A stretch of DNA of 48,853 bases from Bacillota bacterium (GTDB lineage: Bacteria > Bacillota > Clostridia > Lachnospirales > Lachnospiraceae), in NCBI GenBank assembly GCA_023423045.1, contig JAFAGA010000033.1:1-48853 (forward strand), given 5' to 3'. The notes under the pieces are model-generated. The model saw only the letters and a program-made list of their open reading frames with translations, was not told the origin of the DNA and searched no databases. The translations under genes and the position numbers were made by a program. Shown here piece after piece: positions 41,289 to 48,853 of the stretch. Each line of letters opens with the position of its first letter. Positions within the stretch are counted from its first letter, which is position 1.

Positions 41289-42563
41289 TTAATACTCATA
41301 GGACATGACCTTCATATATCTTCTAAGAGAAAATTCGCCGTCATGAGGCATTCCGCAATAGGCTCTGGACATTCGGGCTCCGCTTGTAACTCGAACGACA
41401 CCGGTCTTTGCCAGTATGTTTTCCAGGGTTTCTCTATCACGCTCTTCACAGACAAGCGCAACTGTCTGAAGATGGTTTTTGTACTTGCCCAGCTCACCAA
41501 GAAGTCTTTCTCGCGGAAGCGGCCGCACCCAGCAGTTACGAAACATATAGGACGGTACGAGGGACATATCGTCATATGCGATTACGCTGCAATTATTTGC
41601 AGAAAAAACTCGCTTTTGACATTTTGCAGATTCCAACGTTTCTGTATATAATTCAAGTGTTTTTTGAGCTGTTAAATATGGATCGTAGTCTGGCACTTTA
41701 TCCGCCATACGCCTAAGAATCCGCAAGAACCGCTGGGCAAACTGTAAAACCTGGTTAAAATCCTCCGTATCAATGAAGATTCCCTGGCATGAATTGCAAA
41801 GCACCTGGTTGGTATCACAAATATTGCAGGCGATTCCCTCCAGCTCGGAATCTGAAGCATCCCCTGAGATATAGGCAAAGCTGATCTTATGTCCCCACTC
41901 AATTATATGCGTATCCGGATTCGCCGTGCTTCTTACCGCCGAAACCGCGGCGTCACCGCCCCATACCACGATGGCATCTGCCGCGCTCATCATCTTCTTT
42001 ATGGCATCTATATCGTGAGAAGGATAGTCGAATACAAAAACATACTGTGCGATAAGAGGCTCAATTATTATAAGCTCCTGCAATATAGGAATAGATAGTC
42101 CATCGTCATTTCCGGGCAGCTTCAAAATGTTGATATTCCCCGTCAGCAATCCCTCGATTACGCTGAAAACAGGCAGCGCATCAACATTTCCCGCAGCAAT
42201 ATGAAGCAGTACGCCAAGAGGTTTCCATTCCTGCCGCACGGATATATTATCACCATAGGGAGAAAAGCTGCTAAGAGGTATGCCAAATTCTACTTTCATT
42301 CTGTTCTCTATGTATTCTCTGGACATCATCTGCTTAACCATTCGGAGTTCTTCCTGCGCCTTATGCTCGGGCATACCAAGATCCAGCAACAGATGCAGAT
42401 GCTCCCGCTCATTGAGGGCCCGGGAGAGAGCATCGCACGCATTAATAACCGCAGGAACAGACAGGGATGATTTTTCACGCGTTTCAAGGATCAGAGTTTG
42501 AAGCCTTTCAAGCTCTGTGCGGCTCTCTCTGTCATTCATCAATTTTCCTGAAATCAAATTCAT
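41289..42563 (-). CDS. luxC: LuxC-like acyl-CoA/acyl-enzyme reductase
   Basis: A 424-residue reductase of the LuxC family, which takes an acyl group from LuxE and reduces it to an aldehyde with NADPH. Visible features are the N-terminal helical domain, FSPYGDNISVRQEWKPLGVLLHIAAGNV (landmark WKPLGVLLHIAAGN), NILKLPGNDDGLSIPIL, and the active-site Cys region NQVLCNSCQGIFID around residue 255. The end reads GVVRVTSGARMSRAYC. Normal LuxC is about 480 residues, so this is somewhat short but complete in motifs. Its ATG overlaps the stop of the luxE gene by four bases, with GGGGAGG upstream. No luciferase gene is near; the aldehyde presumably serves another purpose. Confidence 0.9.
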   Translation of the reverse strand: MNLISGKLMNDRESRTELERLQTLILETREKSSLSVPAVINACDALSRALNEREHLHLLLDLGMPEHKAQEELRMVKQMMSREYIENRMKVEFGIPLSSFSPYGDNISVRQEWKPLGVLLHIAAGNVDALPVFSVIEGLLTGNINILKLPGNDDGLSIPILQELIIIEPLIAQYVFVFDYPSHDIDAIKKMMSAADAIVVWGGDAAVSAVRSTANPDTHIIEWGHKISFAYISGDASDSELEGIACNICDTNQVLCNSCQGIFIDTEDFNQVLQFAQRFLRILRRMADKVPDYDPYLTAQKTLELYTETLESAKCQKRVFSANNCSVIAYDDMSLVPSYMFRNCWVRPLPRERLLGELGKYKNHLQTVALVCEERDRETLENILAKTGVVRVTSGARMSRAYCGMPHDGEFSLRRYMKVMSYEY

Positions 42564-43690
42564 CGCGCACCTCCCCGTGCTAACTCTAACGCATCGGCTG
42601 TACAGGTTTTTATCTGGCTTACACCAGCCCTGCCTTTTAGTTCAAAGTACGGAGTATTTATTCCGCACCCACAGGCGCTCCCATCGTATAACACGGCAAT
42701 ATCGTCCGTTACCACGCTTGTGAGGGGCATACTGGATACCATTGGAGAGACGAAGCTCAACAATCCTGACTTTCCCGCAGGAACCGGTTCCAGTGTTTTT
42801 ATATCTCTAATAATAGCCCGGCTGTATATAGGAATGTGAAAATGCCCATTTTTGCATTTGACATAGGGAAGCGGATGCTCGACTGCGCTATAAAACTCAA
42901 AACAATTGTGCTTTTCAATCCCTAAAGTATCGTGTATTAACTCAAAAAAGAGATCTCTATCAATTTCTGCATCAGAAAACTGTTTCCATCCACCCCCCAG
43001 AAGCACTTTGGAATGGCGGTTCAATTTTAGTGAGATACGATTCTCTTTGAGGGTTTTAAGCAGAAAAAACATATACGGAGGAAAGCCCACAAATCGTACA
43101 GGCAGTCTGATTTTGGCATATCTGATTAATGCTTTCTTAATACCTTCGATATTTAATTCATACTCTTTTCCAGTATCCTTTAGCGCATACTCTCTGTGAA
43201 GTGCAGGTGCAAATTTAGTAGTGCCATAAGCTGTTTTTATTGCACCCATCTGCGTATGCTTGCTTGGTTGGTATCCAAGCACAATGTAGTTTGTGGGAAG
43301 AAGTGAAATTAATTTGTGGTATGAAAAATACCTTATCATCATCAAGATACCATAAAGAAGCGTCTTTTGGTCAAATTCAACCCTGCTTTGCTCTCCTTTT
43401 GTACCGGAAGAGGTCGCTTTCACCGCTAACTTCTTCTCAGGTATGGAACAAAGGTAATTGCGTTTATAGTAAAGTGTTGGAATTACCGGTATCTTATAAA
43501 GCATATCCTCTGAAATAATCTCGTCAATTGAAAAGCCCGCCGATTTTAGTATCTGGGCGTATTCAGGGCAATTCTCTGCATGGAACATAACGTCCCTTTT
43601 GACTGCTTCCAAAAATAAGCCATTGTTTTTTTGCAAATCATATGGATTCTTCTGAAGTACCAGTTTTCTTCGTAAATCCACCACTGTCAC
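42560..43690 (-). CDS. luxE: LuxE-like acyl-protein synthetase
   Basis: A 376-residue acyl-protein synthetase of the LuxE family, an ANL-type enzyme that activates a fatty acid with ATP and holds it as a thioester for LuxC. Landmarks are the ATP motif KATSSGTKGEQSRVEFD near residue 105, VLGYQPSKHTQMGAIKTAYGTTKF, VLLGGGWKQF, FEFYSAVEHPLPYVKC, and a C-terminal VVTDDIAVLYDGSACGCG. The start codon is GTG with GAGGTG upstream; length matches the family. It overlaps luxC by four bases and lies 12 bases after the dehydrogenase gene, so the three are certainly one transcript. Confidence 0.88.
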   Translation of the reverse strand: MTVVDLRRKLVLQKNPYDLQKNNGLFLEAVKRDVMFHAENCPEYAQILKSAGFSIDEIISEDMLYKIPVIPTLYYKRNYLCSIPEKKLAVKATSSGTKGEQSRVEFDQKTLLYGILMMIRYFSYHKLISLLPTNYIVLGYQPSKHTQMGAIKTAYGTTKFAPALHREYALKDTGKEYELNIEGIKKALIRYAKIRLPVRFVGFPPYMFFLLKTLKENRISLKLNRHSKVLLGGGWKQFSDAEIDRDLFFELIHDTLGIEKHNCFEFYSAVEHPLPYVKCKNGHFHIPIYSRAIIRDIKTLEPVPAGKSGLLSFVSPMVSSMPLTSVVTDDIAVLYDGSACGCGINTPYFELKGRAGVSQIKTCTADALELARGGAR

Positions 43691-43702
43691 ATCTTCACCT
43701 CA

Positions 43703-44563
43703 CTAAGATTCGTAGTATTTGATCAAAGCCTGGGTGCCCAAGTCTCCTGCACCTTTTTCCTCCAGACTTTCATACATCTTAAGAACCTCCTCCAAAACAG
43801 AAAGTTCCAAACCTCTTGCCTTTGCCTCGGAAGCTGCAATTCTCATATCCTTTATAAAATGCTTGATAAAAAACCCGGGAGCATAATCTTCTTTTAATAT
43901 TTTAGGTGCCGCACTGCTAAGCTGGGTGCTTGCCGCAGAACCTTTTTTTATGGTATTTATCATCGTCTCAACATCTAAACCGACTGCTTTCGCATAGGTC
44001 ATTGCTTCACATACAGCAGAAATGGTGCCTGCAATTGTAATTTGATTTGCCATCTTTGTATGCTGTCCATTGCCGGCTTTACCTTCATAAACAATATGGT
44101 CTCCCATTGCCTCGAACATCTTTTTGCATGTATGATACGCCTCTTCATCTCCGCCAACCATGATAGTCAGCGTACCTTCTCTTGCTCCGACATCTCCTCC
44201 GGTAACCGGTGCGTCAAGAGCAAGGAAGCCTTTTTCCTTCGCCTTGTTATATATTTTAATGGCTAATTCGGGACTGGTTGTTGTCATATCAATAAGATAT
44301 GCTCCCTGCGTTGCACATTCCATAATTCCATCTTTTCCAAAATATACTTCTTCTATATCCTTTGGATATCCTACTATAGTTATAACAGCATCCTTATCAG
44401 CAACGCATTCCTTGATGGAATCTGTCCAAACCGCTCCTTCTTCCAAAACATCTAAAACTTTTGACTTGGTTCTCGTATAAATGGAAACATCAAATCCAGC
44501 TTTCATTAAATTTCTTACCATAGATTTTCCCATGATTCCTACTCCAATAAATCCTATCTTCAT
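43703..44563 (-). CDS. Beta-hydroxyacid dehydrogenase (3-hydroxyisobutyrate/aldehyde reductase type)
   Basis: A 286-residue NAD(P)-dependent dehydrogenase. The Rossmann motif GVGIMG is at residues 7-12 and the substrate loop DAPVTGGDVGAREGTLTIMVGG at 117-138. The catalytic Lys170 lies in GQHTKMANQ. The family includes 3-hydroxyisobutyrate dehydrogenase and the glyoxylate/succinic-semialdehyde reductases, which turn aldehydes into alcohols. Within this operon an aldehyde made by LuxC could be its substrate; that is inference. AGGAGG lies ten bases before the ATG. It is cytosolic, intact and of full family length. Confidence 0.9.
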   Translation of the reverse strand: MKIGFIGVGIMGKSMVRNLMKAGFDVSIYTRTKSKVLDVLEEGAVWTDSIKECVADKDAVITIVGYPKDIEEVYFGKDGIMECATQGAYLIDMTTTSPELAIKIYNKAKEKGFLALDAPVTGGDVGAREGTLTIMVGGDEEAYHTCKKMFEAMGDHIVYEGKAGNGQHTKMANQITIAGTISAVCEAMTYAKAVGLDVETMINTIKKGSAASTQLSSAAPKILKEDYAPGFFIKHFIKDMRIAASEAKARGLELSVLEEVLKMYESLEEKGAGDLGTQALIKYYES

Positions 44564-44597
44564 TCGGGTTATTCCTCCTATCTTTCCTTGCGTGATT

Positions 44598-45566
44598 TTA
44601 TTTATTAATTAGTTTTACAATTTCTGATAGTATTTCATTCATAGCAACAGCACTTGGTATATGCCCGCTATTTTCTATTATCCGAAGGCTCAGACAATCA
44701 TTGTTACTCTCTGACACTAACAATGAAACCGCTTTTATGGATGTCACAATATCCGTACTGCCCTGTAAAATCCGATATGGAATTCGAATACTTTTAATAT
44801 CTTCGATCAGATCAATTTGCAGCAACTCGTTCCATATACTTCTGTTTTTCATGAAGCCGTTTTTTACAATTGCGATTACATTTTTCAGTGAATAATCAGG
44901 ACTTGTCAATAAGCCCATAATAATTGCACCCACTGGTAGTTTGCTCCGTGATTTTGCCTGATAGCCCTCAGTATACTTACGAATAAGTGCCGCTATATTC
45001 TTTACATCACCGGGAGTATGAGCTTTTGCTTCCTGTAACACCAGTAAGCGTTTTTTTGCCTTTGGTGACATGTTCGCATTGATCAATGCTTCATACACTT
45101 CCTTATTAAAGAACAGGCGGCTTGATATCTGTCCATATGTCAGCACATTATCCACTAACTCCGGCACCTTTACCGCAGTTTTTGCCGCCAAGACCGATCC
45201 CCAGGAAGCCCCAAGTAAAATCAACTGATTATCCGCAAATTCCTTCTTTAATTCCTTCACCAAATCTACGGTCATATCTACAAAGGTATCAATTGTAAAA
45301 GTATCGTCTATGTAATAATCATTCATTCCACATCCCAACTGATCCCAATATACCATAATAAAGTGATCTGTAAAATCAGGAAACATACCGCGGCTGCCCC
45401 CACAAAGTGGAAGAGGCATGCCGGGGCCGCCATGTAAAAATAGCATGACAGGGCTATTTTCATCTTTTCCATCCAGCAAAACTTTCTGCTCATATCCGTT
45501 TAAAGAATAAGTGGCCAGCCTTGAAATTCGGTTTGTTAATATAACCTCACGTCTCTTCTTGGTCAT
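44598..45566 (-). CDS. Alpha/beta hydrolase (proline iminopeptidase-like)
   Basis: A 322-residue hydrolase. The oxyanion motif HGGPG is at residues 45-49, the nucleophile elbow GASWGS with Ser121, the acid in RILQGSTDIVTS near 268, and the His in ENSGHIPSAV near 300. The HGGPG motif and a helical cap are typical of prolyl iminopeptidases, but that group is often misassigned and thioesterase or lipase activity is equally possible. The first gene of the four-gene operon, it is placed where luxD (acyl-transferase/thioesterase) stands in lux operons. It is not LuxD by sequence. GAGGAG lies seven bases before the ATG. Confidence 0.87.
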   Translation of the reverse strand: MTKKRREVILTNRISRLATYSLNGYEQKVLLDGKDENSPVMLFLHGGPGMPLPLCGGSRGMFPDFTDHFIMVYWDQLGCGMNDYYIDDTFTIDTFVDMTVDLVKELKKEFADNQLILLGASWGSVLAAKTAVKVPELVDNVLTYGQISSRLFFNKEVYEALINANMSPKAKKRLLVLQEAKAHTPGDVKNIAALIRKYTEGYQAKSRSKLPVGAIIMGLLTSPDYSLKNVIAIVKNGFMKNRSIWNELLQIDLIEDIKSIRIPYRILQGSTDIVTSIKAVSLLVSESNNDCLSLRIIENSGHIPSAVAMNEILSEIVKLINK

Positions 45567-45726
45567 AAAATCTCCTCAATAATAAAGCATTCCTGCCCAT
45601 TCATCGTATTGCTTTTATAGTATCATATTTTTTTACATAAGAAAAGGTATAGCTGATAAGTATGTCATTGATAGTGCGATGCAGGATATTTATATAACCT
45701 GTCATGCTGTTGTTAAGTTATATAAT

Positions 45727-45781
45727 AAAGTGGCGTGCCGCATAACTGACATTATTCAGTTAGGATGCAGCACGCCACTTT
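45727..45781 (-). terminator. Terminator after the FUSC gene
   Basis: AAAGTGGCGTGC pairs with GCACGCCACTTT, with inner AACTGA/TCAGTT pairing, giving a long imperfect stem seven bases past the FUSC-gene stop. A/T-rich sequence follows on the minus strand. Confidence 0.75.
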
Positions 45782-45787
45782 AGAGTC

Positions 45788-46330
45788 TTATTCTTTGGCT
45801 TCCCCTGTAACTTCTCTTTTAAGCCACCGATCAACTCTATTCCTTTTAAAGAGTTCATTTACCGCTATGGCAAAAATAACGCCGATCGCTGTGTCAATCA
45901 TTCTGCCGAAGGCATAGGCAACGTGATCTGCAGGAGTATTGAACAGAATGATACAAAGCACCACTCCGCCGGGCTGGACGGCACCCGGCCACTTAAACGC
46001 CACTGACGACCAAACTAAAAGGATAACTCCGAAAAAAACCAAGATAACTTTCAAATAATAATTTCCGTTGGGAAAAATCAATCGTTCTACCCAAAATATA
46101 CCCATTCCCAAAAGGCCGCCGATAATTGTTCCGATAAGTCTGTTTCCACCATTCGTTTTTGAATCCTCGATACTGTTACCCATTCCAAATATAACGCCAA
46201 TACAGGCAAAAGTGGGGTTTTCTTTAAAGGGAAGGTAAATAAGGGCAAGTATTGCCGTAGCCAACGCTGTTTTTAAGCTCCTTTGTCCAAGGCCCGGTAT
46301 AATTGCATGAATCGGTTTATGACTGTTCAT
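45788..46330 (-). CDS. FUSC/aromatic-acid-exporter-like membrane protein (membrane domain only)
   Basis: A 180-residue membrane protein with about five or six spans: LKTALATAILALIYLPF, FACIGVIFGMGNSIEDSKTNGGNRLIGTIIGGLLGMGIFWV (landmark SIEDSKTNGGNRLIGT), VILVFFGVILLVWSS, VVLCIILFNTP and RMIDTAIGVIFAIAVN. The SxxxGxxRxxGTxxG motif is that of the ArAE/FUSC group. It is half the size of full exporters and lacks a cytosolic domain, as in many Firmicutes copies. GAGGAA lies upstream of the ATG. Substrate is unknown. It has its own terminator. Confidence 0.82.
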   Translation of the reverse strand: MNSHKPIHAIIPGLGQRSLKTALATAILALIYLPFKENPTFACIGVIFGMGNSIEDSKTNGGNRLIGTIIGGLLGMGIFWVERLIFPNGNYYLKVILVFFGVILLVWSSVAFKWPGAVQPGGVVLCIILFNTPADHVAYAFGRMIDTAIGVIFAIAVNELFKRNRVDRWLKREVTGEAKE

Positions 46331-46675
46331 ATAATAAAATTCCTCTGCAAATTCTTATTTTTAAATACTGTAATAAACTTTGAAGCTATAATAATCACGA
46401 TTTACCACATAGAGAAAGACATACCTCTCCTTTGGCAGAAGATATGTCTTTTATGGATTATTTGATTATTTTATACTGCCGCACTGCATGCTTATACTGC
46501 TGTATCCTTTACAATATTAATGATGCTTTCTATGGAAATATCATTCTGATATCAATTATGGCCATTTAGCATTCTTATTTTGCCACACAATATGAAACAA
46601 GTCAATGCAATTTTTCATCGCAGTAGCTGACACTGCCGAATCTGATACTCAAATCTCATGCAAGGAACTCATGTA
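46331..46675. other. Spacer with one hairpin
   Basis: No gene is seen. A nine-pair stem AAAGACATA/TATGTCTTT with a 19-base loop lies at 46415-46451 and is followed by TTATGG on the plus strand. It could be a terminator for neither neighbour in particular. The rest is AT-rich. Confidence 0.4.
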
Positions 46676-47554
46676 CTATTTAGCACAGGACAGATTCGAG
46701 TAAGAAGGTCCAGCGATAAAACCCAGCTTTTTGTAGAGTTTTTCTGCAGGATTACCAACCATTACACCTAAAGTAATAACTGGAGATACTTCATACGCAA
46801 TCTCAATCGATTTCAGTATCATGGCTTCAGCAATTCCTCTGCGGCGATATTGCGACCTGACGGATACCTGATGAATGGTTGAAAAATCATTTGGCGAATC
46901 CGGGTAAATTCCAGCGATGCAAACACCGACGATCTCACTGCTGCATTTGCTTTTTACAAGAACGCTCATATTTAAAGATTTTGTTTGTATAAACGCTTCT
47001 ATTCTCATCAATATCGCTTTTTCTATTTCTTTTTTGTCTGGCTTCCTAAATGTTGATGTATAGCCTGATGAATGGGCTTGGAAAACAGTTTCTACAATTT
47101 CGGGAACATCGGATTTGTCCAGCAATTCAAACATAAAACAATCGTCAAGGTTATATTTTATTTGATCTGTAGGACGAATCATTCTACGTTGTGTAATATC
47201 TATTTTGGCAAAGAAATGTTCGACAAGTATAGAAACATCACTTTCGGGAATTTCATTAAACTGCAGCCTATCTTTATTACATACCTGCCGTGCATATTCT
47301 ACAATTATTGTCCAATAATCTGCTAAGTCAATAAAATGTGCAATCCTAAACGGATTACTTACCTTATCATTTACTATTGTAAAACCACCAACTACTATTT
47401 CATTCTCATAAATAAAATGGCAGGCATGGCTGGTATCTAATGAGGATAATCTCTCATTCCAATCATATTGTAAAAATTGATTTGAACTACTATAGACTGC
47501 ATGGTATATCACGAACCGCTCATAATCAGTTTGCAAAATTGTGTAGTTGTCCAT
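46676..47554 (-). CDS. GNAT-family acetyltransferase (two-domain)
   Basis: A 292-residue protein with a C-terminal GNAT domain (about 150-292) and an N-terminal half that reads like a degenerate second GNAT domain (YENEIVVGGFTIVND). The active domain has HQVSVRSQYRRRGIAEAMILKSIEIAYE, the acetyl-CoA loop RSQYRRRGIA, and NPAEKLYKKLGFI. It is cytosolic. The start at 47554 has AAGGGGAG seven bases upstream; an in-frame ATG at 47575 is less likely. Its substrate is unknown. It is intact and monocistronic. Confidence 0.86.
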   Translation of the reverse strand: MDNYTILQTDYERFVIYHAVYSSSNQFLQYDWNERLSSLDTSHACHFIYENEIVVGGFTIVNDKVSNPFRIAHFIDLADYWTIIVEYARQVCNKDRLQFNEIPESDVSILVEHFFAKIDITQRRMIRPTDQIKYNLDDCFMFELLDKSDVPEIVETVFQAHSSGYTSTFRKPDKKEIEKAILMRIEAFIQTKSLNMSVLVKSKCSSEIVGVCIAGIYPDSPNDFSTIHQVSVRSQYRRRGIAEAMILKSIEIAYEVSPVITLGVMVGNPAEKLYKKLGFIAGPSYSNLSCAK

Positions 47555-47729
47555 TTTACTCCCCTTTTTCATCATGTCTTCACCAGTCTTATATATTATA
47601 CAATCAATATACTATTTTTATCTTTATATTGCAAATAAAAGAAAATAGACAGATTAAAAAGACAGCCGTAAACATTATTTATATAATGGTCTGTTGTAGA
47701 TTGAAAGAGAAATGTTGTTTTCTATAAGT

Positions 47730-48254
47730 TTATAAGCCCTTCACATAGGCGACTACCGAATCTATAGCTCCTTCATCCTCAAAATTCACTTTTGAATTAT
47801 ATGTATCGAGAAATTCTTTGTCATCAGCTTCTCGTTCAGATTCAGGCTTTCTTTGAATCATGCCTTTCATCATAGCCATCATGGCTTTATGGACAGGACC
47901 AAGTTTTTTATAGTCTATACCTCCGCGCAGATGGAAGAATTTTGTTTTTGCAAGAAGCTCTGGTGTAAAGTTTTTGTTTATGATTTCACTATAGTCTGTT
48001 GAGTTGGGATCGGCTAATCCAACGGTAAACACGATAAGATTTTTACAGGGATTCTGAGTAACCAGTTTTACACCCCCGATACCACCTGCATACAAACCGC
48101 CACCATATATAACGATGTCATATTGACTTAGAATTTTTGGTTCAACCAATTGAGCCGTGAATAAATCTGCGTTCAATGCCGAAGCAATCCATTCAGCGTA
48201 CTTGCAAGTTGAGCCGTACCTGGATGTATATGCGACTAAAATTTTTTTAGACAT
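47730..48254 (-). CDS. Flavodoxin-domain protein
   Basis: A 174-residue flavodoxin-fold protein. The FMN phosphate loop TSRYGSTCKYAEWIA is at residues 10-24 and the flavin-ring loop YGGGLYAGGIGGVK near 52. The end FFHLRGGIDYKKLGPVHKAMM is like HemG/flavodoxin-domain proteins annotated as protoporphyrinogen dehydrogenase, but in clostridia this kind usually has an unknown reductase role. It is cytosolic. Its ATG overlaps the MarR gene's end by eight bases, so the pair is one MarR-controlled operon. Confidence 0.87.
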   Translation of the reverse strand: MSKKILVAYTSRYGSTCKYAEWIASALNADLFTAQLVEPKILSQYDIVIYGGGLYAGGIGGVKLVTQNPCKNLIVFTVGLADPNSTDYSEIINKNFTPELLAKTKFFHLRGGIDYKKLGPVHKAMMAMMKGMIQRKPESEREADDKEFLDTYNSKVNFEDEGAIDSVVAYVKGL

Positions 48255-48708
48255 TAGCTGTCCCTCCGTTTATAGTATCTAGATTATCAAATATCTTCAT
48301 TAATGAACTGCATAGACGAGCAATTTCATCCATGTTCATGCCAGAAAACATACTGTCAATAAACTGCGTTGCTATTTGTTCATTATCTCTGTCCCACTGC
48401 TCGCATTTAGCGTTTGCTGTTATCCGCATGGCTCTGCTGTCTTTCTCGTCCTGATGGACTGTCACAAAGCCCTTTTCGGCCAGTTTCATAACAAGCTGCT
48501 TTGTGTTTTGGTGAGAAGTATCGCAAGCAGCCGCGAGCTGCTTTAGCGTGGGCGGCTGTTCAAATAATCCCAATGCTAGGATTACAAACCATTGCTTGGC
48601 AGTTATGTCTTGCATCTGCGAATCCATTTTGCTTTGAAGGCGATTAGCAACCCGAAACAGATAGCCAAATACTATCAGTCTTTTATCCATCGTATCAAAA
48701 TCGTACAT
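48247..48708 (-). CDS. MarR-family transcriptional regulator
   Basis: A 153-residue winged-helix repressor. The recognition helix segment reads FEQPPTLKQLAAACDTSHQNTKQLVMKLAEKGFVTVHQDEKDSRA (landmarks TSHQNTKQLVMKL and DEKDSRAMRI, the wing). Helices at both ends (RLIVFGYLFRVANRLQ; LCSSLMKIFDNL) make the dimer. The start at 48708 has GGAGG seven bases upstream; an in-frame GTG six bases earlier overlaps that site. It probably represses itself and the flavodoxin gene from the palindrome at 48743. Its ligand is likely a phenolic or oxidant, by family analogy. Confidence 0.92.
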   Translation of the reverse strand: MYDFDTMDKRLIVFGYLFRVANRLQSKMDSQMQDITAKQWFVILALGLFEQPPTLKQLAAACDTSHQNTKQLVMKLAEKGFVTVHQDEKDSRAMRITANAKCEQWDRDNEQIATQFIDSMFSGMNMDEIARLCSSLMKIFDNLDTINGGTANV

Positions 48709-48742
48709 CAGCACTCCTCCATGAAAGGTAATATATTCCCTG

Positions 48743-48779
48743 TATAGGTATTATATTACCTATATACTTCTTTTGTCAA
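48743..48779 (-). promoter_or_regulatory. MarR operator and promoter
   Basis: A near-perfect 22-base palindrome of TATAGGTA half-sites (48743-48764) overlaps the -10 (TATAAT, 48750-48755) of a promoter whose -35 is TTGACA (48774-48779), 18 bases apart on the minus strand. A partial site AGGTAATATATT lies at 48726-48737. This fits autorepression. Confidence 0.75.
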
Positions 48780-48853
48780 TAAAAATTCAAAAAGACGGAT
48801 TTTTCACATATACAGAGCCTCGCATATCCCAAAGCATTATTATAATAAGGTTT

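Overview
The window looks like a chromosomal segment of a spore-forming, anaerobic Gram-positive bacterium of the class Clostridia, most like Lachnospiraceae. The evidence is moderate G+C, strong AGGAGG-type ribosome binding sites, formate-tetrahydrofolate ligase, a pair of CotF-like spore coat genes, a CD3324-type helix-turn-helix protein, a DUF6061-like protein and a carbohydrate ABC importer without its own ATPase. This placement is inference from gene content. No rRNA, tRNA, CRISPR array or complete prophage was seen.

Layout. Positions 112-1806 hold an IS110-family insertion sequence whose upstream non-coding end has the architecture of a bridge RNA. From 1842 to 13182 lies a mostly housekeeping block: fhs, a HAD phosphatase, an S66 (LD-carboxypeptidase/MccF-like) peptidase, two RimK-like ATP-grasp ligases separated by a 17-bp tandem repeat, the FtsK/SpoIIIE translocase, a DUF5131 protein and RsgA. 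From 13.8 to 16 kb is a MerR-controlled flavoprotein/aldo-keto reductase operon with a divergent MerR gene. From 15.9 to 20.7 kb is a sugar-uptake locus with two ABC permeases and an intracellular GH5-like glycosidase. Its binding-protein gene is truncated and carries an in-frame stop. From 21 to 25.8 kb are an MFS transporter, a decayed intergenic region with strong hairpins, a DUF362 ferredoxin-like protein behind a textbook MerR-type promoter with a convergent MerR gene, and a short-chain dehydrogenase.

From 25.8 to 33.4 kb the region is accessory and partly degenerate. It holds DUF4256, DUF6273 (a possible diversified C-type-lectin-like protein), acetyltransferase fragments, a frameshifted and internally deleted ABC exporter, a small tyrosine phosphatase with a coupled membrane micro-protein, MsrA, a monooxygenase-like protein and an APH-type kinase. 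From 33.5 to 48.7 kb are an MsrA-MsrB fusion, an intact ABC exporter preceded by a leader peptide and mutually exclusive hairpins over its ribosome binding site, an acetyltransferase, a phosphoesterase, an amidase, spore coat proteins and a methyltransferase. Then comes a four-gene operon (alpha/beta hydrolase, beta-hydroxyacid dehydrogenase, LuxE, LuxC) that looks like a fatty-acid reductase pathway without luciferase. The window ends with a FUSC-type membrane protein, a GNAT protein and a MarR-flavodoxin operon.

The strongest candidates for undescribed biology are the leader-peptide switch at 36388-36462, the LuxCE-type operon at 41289-45566, the IS110 non-coding RNA at 1447-1806 and the paired ATP-grasp ligases at 5658-7683. 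All functions are inferred from motifs and family knowledge; nothing was computed or searched.
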